Source: Homarus americanus (taxonomy: Eukaryota; Arthropoda; Malacostraca; Decapoda; Nephropidae). Taken from it: a stretch of DNA of 64,000 bases. The notes beneath the pieces were generated by a model, which was not told the DNA's origin, searched no databases, and worked only from the letters and a program-made list of their open reading frames with translations. Position 1 is the first letter of the stretch; each line of letters starts with the position of its first letter. A program made the position numbers and the translations under genes. Positions 43,394 through 55,899 of this stretch are shown in pieces. The DNA lies in the NCBI RefSeq assembly GCF_018991925.1, contig NW_024736071.1, forward strand, positions 13,679,752-13,743,751, given 5' to 3'.

Positions 43394-46102
43394 CAGTTAA
43401 CCCTCACTTTACGCAGTTAATGTAACCCGGAGGGTCCCGCGTAAAGTGAGGAACGCGTAAAGTGAATAACATAACATATGGGATTAATTGAAATGGAGTC
43501 CGGGCTGATCCCCAAACTCCACTTTTTGACGACACACAACTATGTTGTAGTAAAAATTTTATCTTAACTTTATGATGGTATGAAAAAACAAGTAATATAG
43601 AAGAGGTTAGGTTAGGAAAGATAAAGGTTAACATAGGAAAAATAAAGGTTAGGTTAGAAAACTAAAAATTAGGTGTAACACTTACGGTAGTAGAAGAGAT
43701 GGGTCGGTATACGGGGATGGAGGCTGGTTCCGAGGCAGAGGGCAGATTACTGGCCCTCAGGTGATTCACCATTACTAGGTGAATCACCATCACTGTCACT
43801 TACAGTTGTCAGGGCTTCCCTGACAAATCCCTCAAAGTCATCTTCACTGCCACTATCACTGGCTTGGGCTGGCTGTGGTGGGTTGCGGGCGAAGAAATCT
43901 GTTATGCTTTGCTGACGGCTGGCGTTGATGTTGTTGTGATACACCTTGATGTACGGCTCCATAGCCTGCACCAGCCGGGTATGGAAGACTTCATAGCGGT
44001 CATCGTCATTGTCGCGGGAAAGGAAGGACTTCATCTTCTCTGCACACTCCATGGCACCCTTAATATCACTATGACTTAAATTGTGTTCTTCGGAGAATGA
44101 CGCACCTTCTTCCTCCTCTTCACTGACGTGTTCTTCTTCCAACATCTCGTCGGCAGTCACTTCAGGATCTCTGATCACCTCCAGGATGTCGTCGTTGGTG
44201 GTCTCGGAGAAGCCTGGAACTGTAACAGTCTGCGCAGCTTCTCTGGCAAGGTCCACTGCTACTGCAACATTCTGAACCTCACCAGTCACAGATTGACTCC
44301 TCCTCTCACCTGGTATTCCATGCAACACATGTCTCCATGCGTGACGAATTGTAGCAATAGACAGCTGATCCCATGACTCCACCAAGAAGTCCACAGCTTT
44401 CTTGATGTTAAATACTCTCCAGAATTGTTTGAAGAGTATTTTTTGCTGTTCTAACTGTTGATCCTCATCTTCTTCGCTCTTGCTATCGGTGGTGGTGTCA
44501 CTCAGGTTACGCAACTCTTCCCTGGTGTTGGTGTAGTCGTTCAGGAGCTGGAATTTTTTTGTTGAGAATGCAGCTTTCACATTGCAAATCAACTCCTGGT
44601 CCATGGGCTGGATTAAAGACGTAGTGTTGGGAGGAAGGAAGACCACTTTTACGTTGGGGTGACGATCTAACAGTAGGGGCGAGTGTCCTGGTGCGTTGTC
44701 CAGCAGCAACAAAATATTAAATGGGACATTCTGTCGCTCACAGAATTTCTTTACATCGGGAACAAAACAGTCATCAAACCAGGAGAGGGACAGTGTAGAG
44801 AACATCCATGCCTTACGTGCGGTCAGCCAGTGGACATTTAGCTTGGTCATGTCCATGCTCTTGTAGGCGTGCGGCTTGCGGGCTGTGTGGATCACCGATA
44901 ACTTGAGCTTACAGGTACCGGAGGCATTGGTGGTAAACAGGACGGTGATGCGTTCCTTCTGCATTTTCCGGCCCCGAATCCTGCTGGCATTCTTCACAAC
45001 GAAGGACTTGGAAGGTAGCTTTTTCCAGAAAAGACCAGATTCGTCCATGTTAAACACCTGGTCGTCACTGTACTGTCCTTCCTCCATAATCTCACGTAAA
45101 AACGGAGGAAATTCCCGAGCCGCAGCACGATCAGCACTCGCTTCTTCACCACCAATGTTTATATTGGTGATCTTGTTCCGGATCTTAAACCTCTGTAACC
45201 ACCCAGAGGAAGCATTAAAGGGTTTGGGCTCTGAAGTTCCCATCTTTCGTGCCACTGCCATGTACAGTTCACGTGCGTAGTCCTTAACAGAGCGCGTGTC
45301 GACCGCCATGTTCCGTCGCGCCTGACGCACCAAGTACCTCACAAGTAATTTTTCTGTCTTGAGAAGCACCTGGTTGTGAAAATACTTGATCATAGAAGCA
45401 CCTGGAGACTTTGTGATCTTCATGTGCTCCTTTATCTTGGCTGAATCCTTTTTTATAGTCCGGATCGTAGATTCGTTCACGCCATGCTGGCGCGCCAAAT
45501 CAACCTGCCTTGTTCCTTTCTCCAACTCTTGGATGATGCTATACTTCACCTCGTAGCTTAAGGAACGTCGTGTCTTCTTTGGTTTAGTGCCGCTGGGTCC
45601 AGGTAAGGAAAGGTTTCTCTCTGGGGGTGGTGGTCCGGCGGAAGCCATTTTACGGAACAATGGATGCGCGTTTACACGGAGTGGCCTTGAGGGATGAAAC
45701 TGCCGCGGCTAGGTCAAGCGTCGTCTTTCCTCCCTCCCTCCCTCCCCCGGGTGGACACGTCATAATACTTTAAGCCAATTACAGCTAGTAGCAGAGGGGG
45801 GTAGGGATGCATGGCCAATCACAGGTCTGATACGTCATATGACGTCAGTGATAACGCAACAAAGACACACACTGCGCAACCTTACCGCGCCGCTTGCCCA
45901 AGCGAAGGGAGGAGGAGGAGGGAGAGGCAGGCAGGCAGGCGGGTGGGTGGCGGGTGGGGCGAATCTAAAAATAGCGTCGCGCCGGACACTCTCCGCGTAA
46001 TGGGGTTCACGTACCGCGTAATGTGAGCACGTGAGGTTCTGGCAAGGCACCGCGTAAACGTGGAAACGCGGAATGCGGGACCGCGTAAAGTGAGGGTTAA
46101 CT

Positions 46103-46103
<1 letters not shown>
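43394..46103 (-). mobile_element. Complete Tigger (pogo-type) DNA transposon, 2710 bp
   Basis: Starts CAGTTAACCCTCACTTTACG after TA (43392-43393) and ends CGTAAAGTGAGGGTTAACTG before TA (46104-46105): the terminal 20 bp are exact inverted repeats. Inside is one uninterrupted - strand transposase (43747-45660). The 5' leader of about 440 bp, 45661-46103, contains CpG-rich GCGTAA words that recur near the ends and could be transposase binding sites (inference). It sits in AAT-type microsatellite sequence inside an older MITE in a COPA intron, opposite in sense to COPA. A 698-bp deletion derivative lies at 54865-55562. Confidence 0.93.
43747..45660 (-). CDS. Tigger/pogo-family transposase, 637 residues, apparently intact
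   Basis: A DDE transposase that should bind its element ends and cut and paste at TA sites. Order of domains: Psq/CENP-B-like helix-turn-helix about residues 35-78 (YEVKYSIIQELEKG, NESTIRTIKKDSA); second CENP-B-type DNA-binding domain about 90-165 (ending SGWLQRFKIRNKI); DDE-1 catalytic domain about 195-450. The three acidic residues are visible: D206 in FNMDESGLFWKK, D321 in LLLLDNAPGHS and D354 in LIQPMDQELI, with 32 residues between the last two, within the Tigger range. The C-terminal third is acidic (SEEEEEGASFSEEH; SDSGSEDDFEG). No stop or frameshift. Met5 (45648) is an alternative start. Host-derived relatives include CENP-B, JRK and TIGD proteins, but the terminal repeats show this is a transposon gene. 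Confidence 0.94.
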   Translation of the reverse strand: MFRKMASAGPPPPERNLSLPGPSGTKPKKTRRSLSYEVKYSIIQELEKGTRQVDLARQHGVNESTIRTIKKDSAKIKEHMKITKSPGASMIKYFHNQVLLKTEKLLVRYLVRQARRNMAVDTRSVKDYARELYMAVARKMGTSEPKPFNASSGWLQRFKIRNKITNINIGGEEASADRAAAREFPPFLREIMEEGQYSDDQVFNMDESGLFWKKLPSKSFVVKNASRIRGRKMQKERITVLFTTNASGTCKLKLSVIHTARKPHAYKSMDMTKLNVHWLTARKAWMFSTLSLSWFDDCFVPDVKKFCERQNVPFNILLLLDNAPGHSPLLLDRHPNVKVVFLPPNTTSLIQPMDQELICNVKAAFSTKKFQLLNDYTNTREELRNLSDTTTDSKSEEDEDQQLEQQKILFKQFWRVFNIKKAVDFLVESWDQLSIATIRHAWRHVLHGIPGERRSQSVTGEVQNVAVAVDLAREAAQTVTVPGFSETTNDDILEVIRDPEVTADEMLEEEHVSEEEEEGASFSEEHNLSHSDIKGAMECAEKMKSFLSRDNDDDRYEVFHTRLVQAMEPYIKVYHNNINASRQQSITDFFARNPPQPAQASDSGSEDDFEGFVREALTTVSDSDGDSPSNGESPEGQ

Positions 46104-46183
<80 letters not shown>

Positions 46184-46248
46184 TTTTGCCCCCCAGGCCC
46201 CAATGTGGGTCAGTGACTTGTGCCCGGATGGGCTAATACAAAAAAAAA
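46104..46248 (-). repeat. (ATT)n tract and inverted retroelement 3' module (copy 3)
   Basis: (ATT)n from 46104 to about 46181, then the reverse complement of the same module (GCCCCCCAGGCCCCAATGTG to GGATGGGCTAATAC) ending in an A-run. Read on the - strand it is module plus AAT tail, facing the copy at 43078. Confidence 0.68.
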
Positions 46249-47282
46249 TAAGTAACCATTCTGAAAACAGAAAAATTCCGAAATCCGAAATGCCTCTGGT
46301 CCCAAGGATTTCGGATAAGGGATTGTCAACCTGTATTTCTGGTCAAAATTTTCTCAACTTGCCACAAATGTTTCACTTTCAACACTATCACCTTCTTGTT
46401 TTAAAGTTTCAAATAAACTTAGAGCTTTTGCTTGTATGGAGAGCAACGAACATGGAAAGTTTTGTGTTGATCCTCGATTCACATGTTTAGCTTTCTTTCC
46501 ATATTTTCCATGATGCCACTTCTGTTACAAGTTAACTTTGTAGCAGATAATGGAGTAACACTTTTAGCACTTGATTTGATATTTTTATTTTCTGCATTTC
46601 CACAAATTGTTCTTACCTACAGTGTAGGCTGCAAAATGACAGCTCTTGCTATGTCCCCAGCTCACTGTCCTTCAAATCTCTTTACCAGATCTAATTTAAC
46701 ATCTAATGTAACAATTTTCCTCTTCTGTTTAGCACTCATTGTTCTAGGGCTCAAATATATTTATAATTGGATTTTAAATGAATATTGGAAGAGCATCAAT
46801 CAATCAACCAACCAACAGTAACAAACAAATGTGGCACCCACACTAGTCGCTTACACAGCCAACTGTTGTCACAATCTGGCGCTGAGTGCCTTTGTACACA
46901 ATTTTTTTAATTTTTGTACAGTTATCATTTTCATAATTCTATTTTTTTTAATAACGATATAACGAAATGACGTTGACTGAAATGGCGTTAATGGGGAATT
47001 GGTATACACTGTACTCAACAGATATACTGTACCTTATTTTAAAATTAATTTGAAAATATGCAGATACCGGTATGTGAAATGCTTTGTGTGGTGTACACGC
47101 AAGATCTCGGTAGTATTGTATACAGTACAATAATTTATTTTTATAATTCTGTATCATATGAAATTATTACACTATTGTTATTATTTATATTATTATAGAT
47201 ACAGTATTGGAATGACTTTTCAACAAAATTCAAGTTACAAGTTATGTGGGCATACATTTCAGATGCTTTATATTTTTGTATA

Positions 47283-47552
47283 CAGTCTCTCCTTGACTTA
47301 CGACGGGGTTCCATCCAGACGACTAGGTCGTAAGTCGAAAAGGCGAAAATAATACATAGAAATTCTAAAATGAAATACGGTATAGTAAAAGTAACATAAG
47401 TATTGTGTCGGAAAATGTGGAGTTTGGGGGTCGGGCCAGTCTCTATTGGAATTAATCCCATATGTTCTGTTATTCCATTTACACGGTTTTCGTTTTATGC
47501 GGTACTCCATGGGTTCAATTGACCGCGTAAATCGTAATTCGGGGTATCACTG
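47283..47552. mobile_element. Tigger-like MITE (270 bp)
   Basis: Starts CAGTCTCTCCTTGACTTACG after TA (47281-47282) and ends TAATTCGGGGTATCACTG before TA (47553-47554). The inverted match is imperfect (CAGT, then ACTTACGA against AATTACGA). GTGGAGTTTGGGGGTCGG and ATTAATCCCATATG words also occur in the Tigger family at 43480-43520 and 54950-54990, so it is probably another deletion derivative of that family. Confidence 0.72.
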
Positions 47553-48387
47553 TAGAACCAATCAGTCACTGGTTTTGTAAACATTAACGAAAACAATACC
47601 GTCTCTTCTCATCGTGTTTTTTATATTCTACGTATTATTAATGAATTGTATTGTTTATTTTGCACACAAACATTAATTCAATAAAAAAAATAAAGAAACA
47701 TTAATTAAAACATATATGAACAGTAAATAAGTGTTGCTTTCATATGCTTATGTAATGATATGTTTTCACATGTGCGCACTTACATACGCGATCTCTTATT
47801 TTTTTTTACTTAAAACAACCATATTTATTTTACTACAGCTACAACCAGGGTCTTATTGTGTTCAGTTTTATATGTAGAACCAGTCAGTCACTGGTTTTGT
47901 AAACAACGAAAACAATGCTGTCTCGTCTCCTCGTGTTTTTTGTATTCTACGTATTATTAATGAATTGTATTGTTTATTTTGCACACATAAGCATTAATTC
48001 AATCAAAAAGACATTCAGTAATAAACAATAATGAAAGTTTTGTACATCGAGAAATGACGCTGTTTACACAATTGTGCATGTCTGAACGTTGGCGGGCCGC
48101 TCAAACCCATCGAAATTCAAGTTTTCCCCGTCAAAATTTTAAATTGTGCAGTTTTTTTTGTGTCCAAATAAAAAACTTCTAATTAAAAACTCGCAAAATT
48201 TGAGAACCTACTGTACAACATTTAACCCTTCAATATGTCTTCAAAGAGACCACGAAGCAGTGAAAGTGGTGCTAGTGCTTCCAAGTGTATGCACAAGTCA
48301 CTATCTACCCAGGAAAAGTGTGAATTTCCATGGTCCGGCACCGGTCAGGTCCCGAGGTTGCCGGTCTAGAGAGGTACAACCTGTATT
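47553..48387 (+). mobile_element. Tigger-like remnant with internal direct duplication
   Basis: A segment of about 130 bp is present twice in tandem order: 47555-47685 and 47876-48005 (CAGTCACTGGTTTTGTAAAC, TATTCTACGTATTATTAATG in both). Downstream, at 48236, a short frame begins MSSKRPRSSESGASASK, like the start of a Tigger transposase, and breaks after about 20 residues. The stretch ends with CCGGTCTAGAGAGGTACAACCTG at 48387, a Tigger-like end; no matching left end was found. So this is probably a one-sided fragment. Confidence 0.5.
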
Positions 48388-49500
48388 ATTATTATTCCAA
48401 CACCAAATGAACTTAAATAATATGGGAATTAGGGCAAAATTGCATACTGTTGTTATAAAGGGGTCACGGCTTGGGGAATTTCTGATGAATCCAGCCAGCC
48501 AGCCTCCCTCCCTCCCTCCCTCCCTCCCTCCCTTAGAATTCATTCTCATTCTTTGTTTGCTCTTATATTATATGTTCTTTATTTCCAAGTCACATTTGAG
48601 TATTGAAATTATATTTCATACCTTTTATGGTTTCATATGGCGCTTGGCTATGAATTATGATTTTTTACAGCAAAATTTAAAATAGAGGTACAGTACAGTA
48701 ATAATAGAGGTACTGTACCTGCAAATTTAAAAATGCGAATTTGTATTTTGCTCATTATCATGACTCCACTGTATATTAATGTTATATATCTTATCAAAAG
48801 TTGGGTTAATTTTTACCACTGTCACTTAGAGCTATGCTGTTAGTGATGATAAAGGTTATTCCAATAACTGCAGAAAGTGGTAGCTTTTGTTCTCTTAAGT
48901 TTTTCATTCTGAGATCATGGCATTTTGGTTATTAGACTACAGTACAGTAATATGTTTCAGTAGTGGTCTAGGAGGTGGCAGCCAAAACTGTCTAGTACAG
49001 TAGTTAATATGACCCAGTAGCTCAGTTGGACTGACTCAACCAGCAGGGAACCACTCAACTGCATACTGTATTGTATTATACTATACGAGGCCTAAATCCT
49101 ACATCCTGTGAAAGGTTTTATCTCGGCTGCCTAAACTCCCCAAAATTTGTTTATTAGTGTGTTTTATGAGTGGGTCTTCTTTTATTTTGTTATAGGGTTT
49201 GAGGAGATTATTTCCTCTTCTTGGAGCATACAGCTTGACGTAGATAGAAGTGTATACTGTGGGAAACTGTAGTTGATGTTCTCAGTGAAACGTTTGTTCT
49301 GTCTGCCTCAGAAGTGAGTTCATCATTTTAGATGTTGGTAAAGTTGTAGAAGGGTATGTTTGGGTGTATTTGGAAAGTAGGACAGTGTTTTTATTTTGAC
49401 TGAAGTTTATTAAGAAACTGTAATTGAAGCATGACATAAAAAAGGTTAACAATACAGCATGCGCCACCACACAAAGTTAGTAGCACAGTCAGCAATGAGA
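48388..49500. other. COPA intron sequence
   Basis: A (CCCT)n run lies at 48505-48532. At 49011-49035 GACCCAGTAGCTCAGTTGG resembles a tRNA A-box region but there is no B box, so I do not call a tRNA or SINE. Nothing else recognised. Confidence 0.4.
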
Positions 49501-49504
49501 TAGA

Positions 49505-49860
49505 ATGACTGAACACTCCTTCCTTCATTATCTCTGTCTCTTCCCTTCACTATCCCTGTCTTTTCTTCCCTTCATTATCCTTGTCTCTTTCTCTTCATTA
49601 TCCCTGTCTCTTTATCTTCATTATCCCTGTCTTTCTCTTCCTTCATTATCCCTGTATCTCTTCCATTCATTATCCCTGTCTCTTTCTCTTCCCTTCATTA
49701 TCTCTCTCTTTCTCTTCCCTTCATTATCCCCATCTCTTTCCCTTCATAATCCTTATATCTTTCTCTTCCCTTCCTTAACCCTGTCTTTCTCTTCCCTCCA
49801 TAATCCTCACTTCTTCATTCCCTTCCTTTATCCCATTCTCTCTTCTTTCTCTTGACTTTT
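49505..49860. repeat. Pyrimidine-rich minisatellite
   Basis: About 13 imperfect copies of a unit near TCTTCCCTTCATTATCCCTG TCTCTT, about 22-27 bp. The three overlapping Ser/Leu/Phe frames are by-products. C/T-rich sequence continues more loosely to about 50190. Confidence 0.85.
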
Positions 49861-50190
49861 CCTTCCTTACTATAACTTACATCCATTGAATTTTCACCCC
49901 CTTTTCTGTTCTTCCTTCCTTTTATCTCTCTACCCTCCCTTTGTAACCTCTAATTTCCCATTCCTCTCCTTTCATCCTCTCTGTTACCTCTCTCTCTCTC
50001 TCCTTCCCCTCCATCCATCACCAAGTCTTAGCTTCACATCCCCAGACATTGAAATTTTTTTATCTCTTAGAGTATATTATTAATGTTGCCACTACACTGA
50101 TACAAAACCTCTTCTTTCTTTTCCTCCGCTCCTCTTTACCTTTATTCTTCCTTCTCCTCTCATAACTTCTGCTCCTTACCCTCCCCTGTT

Positions 50191-52042
50191 ATATCCTTGC
50201 CTTTTGGGATTTATGTCCATGATAAATCAAGTAAAATTTTAATAAATTTAACCAAGTTTAGTATTGTATGTGGAATATTATAGAGATATTTAATGGGGTA
50301 AGTTACTATACTTAAAACAAATTATCATTACTGTCCAGGGTTATGGCCGTTGGGTGGTATGGTAACCATAGTACTCGCACCTTTTTCATGACATTGCCTG
50401 ACATATTGAGGAACTAGTGTTTGTAACCCATAGCAGAAATGTAGGGAGACCTGCCTTTGTTAAATAATTTTCATTCCTCATAGATAATTCACTCGTCCAC
50501 TCTTGTAGCTATGTCCTTCCCATTTCTATTAATTTTCTTTGCACTGTGACTGACAAGCAATACTATTGTGTAATGCGAATGTAGAGATTTTTTATCAGCA
50601 ACTGGGAAGCAGTCTTGCCATCAAGTTAGGCAATGAGACACAACACATAACTGTATATTCATTATGAATCTGTTTTGCCTCTAAAAATGTGGCATATGGG
50701 GAGTATAGTTACTGGCACACTGTAATGTGACAAGTTATTTGGTAAATTGTCTTGTACATTAGTTGGAAGAACAACACAACTTGAAAGACACGTGCTAACT
50801 TAAGTCACAGCAAGAGTGGGGCCCAGCATATTTGACCCTGATTCAAGCTCGCACAACAACACTCCTGGGTACCAGCGTGAGTAGTGCTGCCACTGCTGCT
50901 TTGTTCTTGTCCAAGTCTTTCATGCTCCTTGTCCAGGTATCTCGTGTAACAGCTCTTCTGCTTTGTAGTCTTTTGTGTGCTTGTTATGTGTAGATGAAAA
51001 TAAATCCATTTTAAAATTAAAGTTAAAATACTCTTGTTGCAGTATATTATTGTAAGTGCAGTACTTAGTTATGGTCTGGCATTACACACTCTTGAAATAG
51101 ATAACCCTTGTTATACATTTAATTCACAAAACAATAGTGTGTGTATGTTCTGTGCTTGTGAGCTGGCTAGTGAGTTGAACTTTATTACACCATTTTACTC
51201 TCTGATGATGTGTGAAATAAATCACCGTACAAATTGTTGTTTTAAATATACTGGTTGCCATGGTAAATCATCTCACGTGTGTTGTCTTGCACACTTCGCA
51301 TTTTAAAGAGGGAGACTGTGAATTAGTTTCCTACTAAATCGGCAGCAAATGTCAAACACCTAACAGCAATGCTGAGAATACTTATTGGTTCATATTGTGT
51401 TGTAATGACTATAGAAGTTGAATTTTTCAAGCTATTGTTTACATAATATAGAACAATATGTGAAAAACATTTGCCTCTTAAAGTGTACTTGTGGTAGAAA
51501 ATTTAAAGAAAGTGGATATAGAAATGAGATAAAAGTAGGCATTCAGGGAAACAATAAGATGTACAGAGATAGAAATATTGAACATAGAATGATAATTTGA
51601 ATCTTGATAGAGTATGTCAGTTATGACAGTAGGAGAAAGAACACCTGTTTCAGGCTACCACTTCCAAAGATACTTGTTGGTTGCAGAATTTACACACTAT
51701 GGAAAGTAAAGGAACTTCATTCAGGTATTTTCCCAGGAGAATTTAACTTTATATTAAAATAATCCTATTTACAAAGGTATGTTTTGTAAATCTGAATATT
51801 CATCAGGTGTTCATTTTGTAGAAAGGAAGTTTTTATATAGAGTATGCAACTGACAGTGCCTTAGATCATATATATATTGGTGTTAGCATAGAACTGAGCA
51901 TGGAGGAACAATACTGGTCTAAGGTGGTGGCCTGCTAGAAGAGTTAAGTGTGTGTGTGCGCGTTGGTAGCTAGACATAGACTTTTTTAAACTCTTACCTC
52001 TTGGGAGCAATTTTACTTGAATTTTCCTCTTTAAAGGTAATA
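50191..52042. other. COPA intron sequence
   Basis: No recognisable gene or transposon end. Short frames such as 51034-51306 on + look like chance. Confidence 0.4.
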
Positions 52043-52099
52043 GTAGAGAGAGAGAGAGAGAGAGATTTATTTATTTTATTTATTTATTTATTTATTTGT

Positions 52100-52130
<31 letters not shown>

Positions 52131-52132
52131 TC
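52043..52132. repeat. (AG)n and (ATTT)n microsatellites
   Basis: 22 bp of AG repeat followed by about 65 bp of TTTA repeat. Confidence 0.95.
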
Positions 52133-52894
52133 ACATACTGTACATTACAAGATCCACCCAGCCATATTCTTGACCAAAAACATGGATTTCAATATCAGTC
52201 TTCCATTTATATTTTCATTATATCATCTTGCATGTACATTAATACTGGTTACATAAAGAGAAGTTTGATTTTAACAGCATCTCGCCCATTACTTGAATCA
52301 GAACTGTACGTGTAAAGACGTGACTTTTGGGAGAAGAAAGTTAATACTGTACTAAGAGGCATGCACCCATTATACTGTGAGCTGTGGCTGCATGGAGAGG
52401 GAGTCTGATACGTATGGTTAAAGAATGATATAAGTGGAGTTGCTGTCATTGATGTTGAATGAATGAACAAATGATGGTTTCCCTGCCCTGGAATGCTAGT
52501 ACCGTAGTGGTTTCTCTCTTCATAATAACATCACCCTCAGAATTAAACCTTGTACAATAGGAAAAGCTGTTGTATTTCACATTGGATGTTTAAGGTCTTG
52601 AATGTCTTGTTTATGTATACATGGTGTAAAAAAATAAAAATTAAAATGAGAATATAGTTCAAATCATATCTTTTTTGATGAGTATGTTCTCACCACAGCA
52701 CAGAAGTAATGATCAGAATTACAAATTTTGTTGAATTAAATTGGGGTTTAACTATACAGTTTAGCATTACTATACCAGATATTTCAGTATGTGAATGCCA
52801 GCTAAGCTATTGTATCATTTGGTGTGTGACATTTCTCACTTGTTTACTACAGTAATTAATGTAATTTATTGGTTGACAACTGTGCATATTGTAT

Positions 52895-53075
52895 TTATAT
52901 GTGCCGTCATGGAAAAAAAAATTCGCTCCCCGTGGTGAAATTGAGTCATGGGAATGAGTCTCCAAACTTATTTATCCTGTCTGTTGTCTGGTACGGTTGT
53001 GCTGTTTTATCTCATTTGGGGTTGATGCTGCCATATTTAGGGAGGGAGCGAAATTTTTACCCGGCCGAACAAGCA
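52895..53075 (+). repeat. Dispersed repeat, copy B
   Basis: The counterpart of 7968-8155. Shared words in order include CCCCGTGGTG, GTCATGGGAA, AGTCTCCAAACT, TGTCTGTTGTCTGGTACGG and GGGAGGGAGCGAA. It has the same orientation as the other copy and an unknown family. Confidence 0.6.
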
Positions 53076-53768
53076 TGTGTATTATATAACTGTTTCTAGT
53101 AAGTTTGCTGTTGCACCATTTAATATGAGGTGATGTTTGCATGCTTTAATACATTTTGCTTTTTCAATAATGCTGTTTATAGTTGCTTTTTGTGTACATA
53201 TGTGAATTATTTTTATGAATTGTCAACTCCATAATTATTTACTCTGTTTTCTATTGACTTCTAGAGCACAGTACTGTACATGATCTGTCATGCATCATCT
53301 ACCTTATTTACTGTTGTCTGATGATCCTGACAGTGATAACACTTTAAATAATGTTTTGACTCTTGCAGGTTATATTATTTGGGAAGTCTTACTCTTAAAC
53401 AGGAGTATTTCAAGAGAAAGATTTTATATATATGGATCCTCCCTTGATGAGATGAAAAATTAATTTATTATAATAATTTGATGAAAAATACATTTATTAT
53501 AATAATTTGATGAAAAAAATTAAGATAATAATTTTAATTGAGTATAACCACTGATAATTAGGCAATGGATAAACATGAAATTGATAGACACATTAGCTGT
53601 GTTTACGAATATTGGCAAAATATACCAAAAATTTACCAGGCTAGTTATAGTCCAGTGAATGGGAAGATGTTAGGTGTAGAATGTGTTATAGGTTTGCATG
53701 GAGGAGTGCTTATTTCAGCCTTTCTATGGATGTGAAAATATAAGGCTGCTAAGATCAGATACTTCTAT

Positions 53769-54018
53769 AAAAAGTGAAGGTGGGTCCCATAGGCATAACA
53801 GCTCCTGAGGGACAGTGTGGATTCAGCACACTGTATACTAAGCCTTCCGTACACAAGGAGGCAAGATGGTCAGTACTGCACTCGACTGCCCTCGCTTCCC
53901 TAATTTGTAAAATTAGGTACCCATTTACAGCTGGGTGAACTGGGAGTGCCCGGGAATTGAACAACCAATCTCCCTGAGCAGGAGGCAAGTGCTGTATCCA
54001 TTCCACTGCCGTGCTCCG
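53769..54018 (-). mobile_element. tRNA-derived SINE
   Basis: On the - strand the head is near 54018: GGAGCACGGCAGTGGAATGG then ATACAGCACTTGCCTCC (A-box region) and GGTTGTTCAATTCCCGGG (B-box region). The body has CCCAGCTGTAAATGGGTACC and TCGAGTGCAGTACTGACC; the tail is ATGGGACCCACCTTCACTTT. Pol III promoter boxes lie in the first 70 bp. Body and tail match the split SINE at 4152-4901 and the tail matches 14201-14220. An open frame across it has no meaning. Confidence 0.82.
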
Positions 54019-54199
54019 CAGAGACAGTAAACCCCCTTTAATCGGGAGGACTAATTTTGGGAATGACTGGAATTTCTCACTCACTCACTCACTCACTCAC
54101 TCACTAACCCTGGCGTTGACAACACATCCTACCCAGATTACCTGGAAACATAACTAATATATTATTCACTTTTCGATCAAAATCACTTATTCCTGACTA

Positions 54200-54510
54200 C
54201 AGCTCCTCCCCGACTTACGACCTACTCGACTTACGTCCACCCGCACTTACGACCTACCTCAGTCGTACCAAAATTTGGTCAAATTATGTATTTTTGAGTC
54301 CCAAAGTCAGTACACAGACAAAATTTTCATCTGTAATTCATTTTAAAATGGCTGGCTAGCTTAAATGTGAGAGTTTTGTGGTGCTGAGAAGAAAAAAAGA
54401 GATCCATTTTCGATTTTCTATGTGTTATTTAAGCATTTCCGACTTACAACCATTTCGACTTACGACCTGGATGTCGGTCCCTAACCCTGTCGTAAGTCGG
54501 GGAGTACCTG
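54200..54510. mobile_element. Tigger-like MITE (311 bp)
   Basis: Starts CAGCTCCTCCCCGACTTACG after TA (54198-54199) and ends CGTAAGTCGGGGAGTACCTG before TA (54511-54512). The ends match as inverted repeats over about 20 bp with three differences. CGACTTACGACC recurs inside near both ends. It has no coding capacity. Between the SINE and this element is an (ACTC)n run at 54079-54105. Confidence 0.88.
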
Positions 54511-54683
54511 TACTTTGTTTCTTTGGCTATTGCAATACACAATGTAGAACACTTTTATGAGGAATAAAAAAAAAATAGAATATGTTGTTATACTCACCAA
54601 AAGAAAGAAGCCTCTGGAATTCTGTCGTAGTTTACCACACCTTCCTTGTTGGGTATACTGTACACTACATTACTGTTTTTCTT

Positions 54684-54688
54684 ACACA

Positions 54689-54722
<34 letters not shown>

Positions 54723-54824
54723 CATACATATATACATACATATATACATACATATATACATACATATATACATACATATATACATACATATATACATACA
54801 TACATACATACATACATACATACA

Positions 54825-54860
<36 letters not shown>

Positions 54861-54864
54861 TATA
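54684..54864. repeat. (TACA)n / TATACATACA microsatellite
   Basis: A central block of a 10-bp higher-order unit TATACATACA (54715-54795) flanked by pure TACA repeats. Its right end is the TA flank of the next element. Confidence 0.95.
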
Positions 54865-55672
<808 letters not shown>

Positions 55673-55899
55673 CTAAAAATCACAAAGTGAATACATAATC
55701 TTGCGGAGAAAATGGGATGCATTCCACAACCATTTCTGGAGCTATCCTAACCTTAAGTCTGGCAATTTTTCATGAAGACATAATAAAAGACAACACTAAT
55801 GCTAAATTGAAGCAGTAAAAATATTTAAAGACATAGTAAGCCTGATAAGAGATATTCTATGAACAGATGAAGACATATGTCTAAGCTCCAGGGGACAAG

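Larger units (their letters stand above)
42980..46333. mobile_element. Tigger-like MITE, second level of the nest
   Basis: Starts CAGGTTGACAACCCTTTATC after TA (42978-42979) and ends ATAAGGGATTGTCAACCTG before TA (46334-46335). Inside both ends are AAAACCGAAA / CGAAATCCGAAAT words. Between them lie two retroelement 3' modules in opposite orientation and the intact Tigger element. Confidence 0.85.
42854..47002. mobile_element. Outer MITE of the 42.9-47.0 kb nest
   Basis: CCAATTCACCCATTAACG at 42854-42871 and CGTTAATGGGGAATTGG at 46986-47002 are inverted repeats with one indel; GAAATGACGTTACGTG and GAAATGACGTTGACTGAAAT follow on the inside. TA follows the right end but the left flank is AA, so the border is less certain than for the inner elements. 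Everything from 42980 to 46333 is inserted in it. Confidence 0.62.

Noticed and set aside
43600..43680. TTAGG-like telomere repeat
   Set aside because: Only scattered GGTTAGGTTAG words inside the Tigger non-coding end, not a tandem telomeric array.
49011..49075. tRNA gene
   Set aside because: TAGCTCAGTTGG looks like an A box but there is no B box or cloverleaf.
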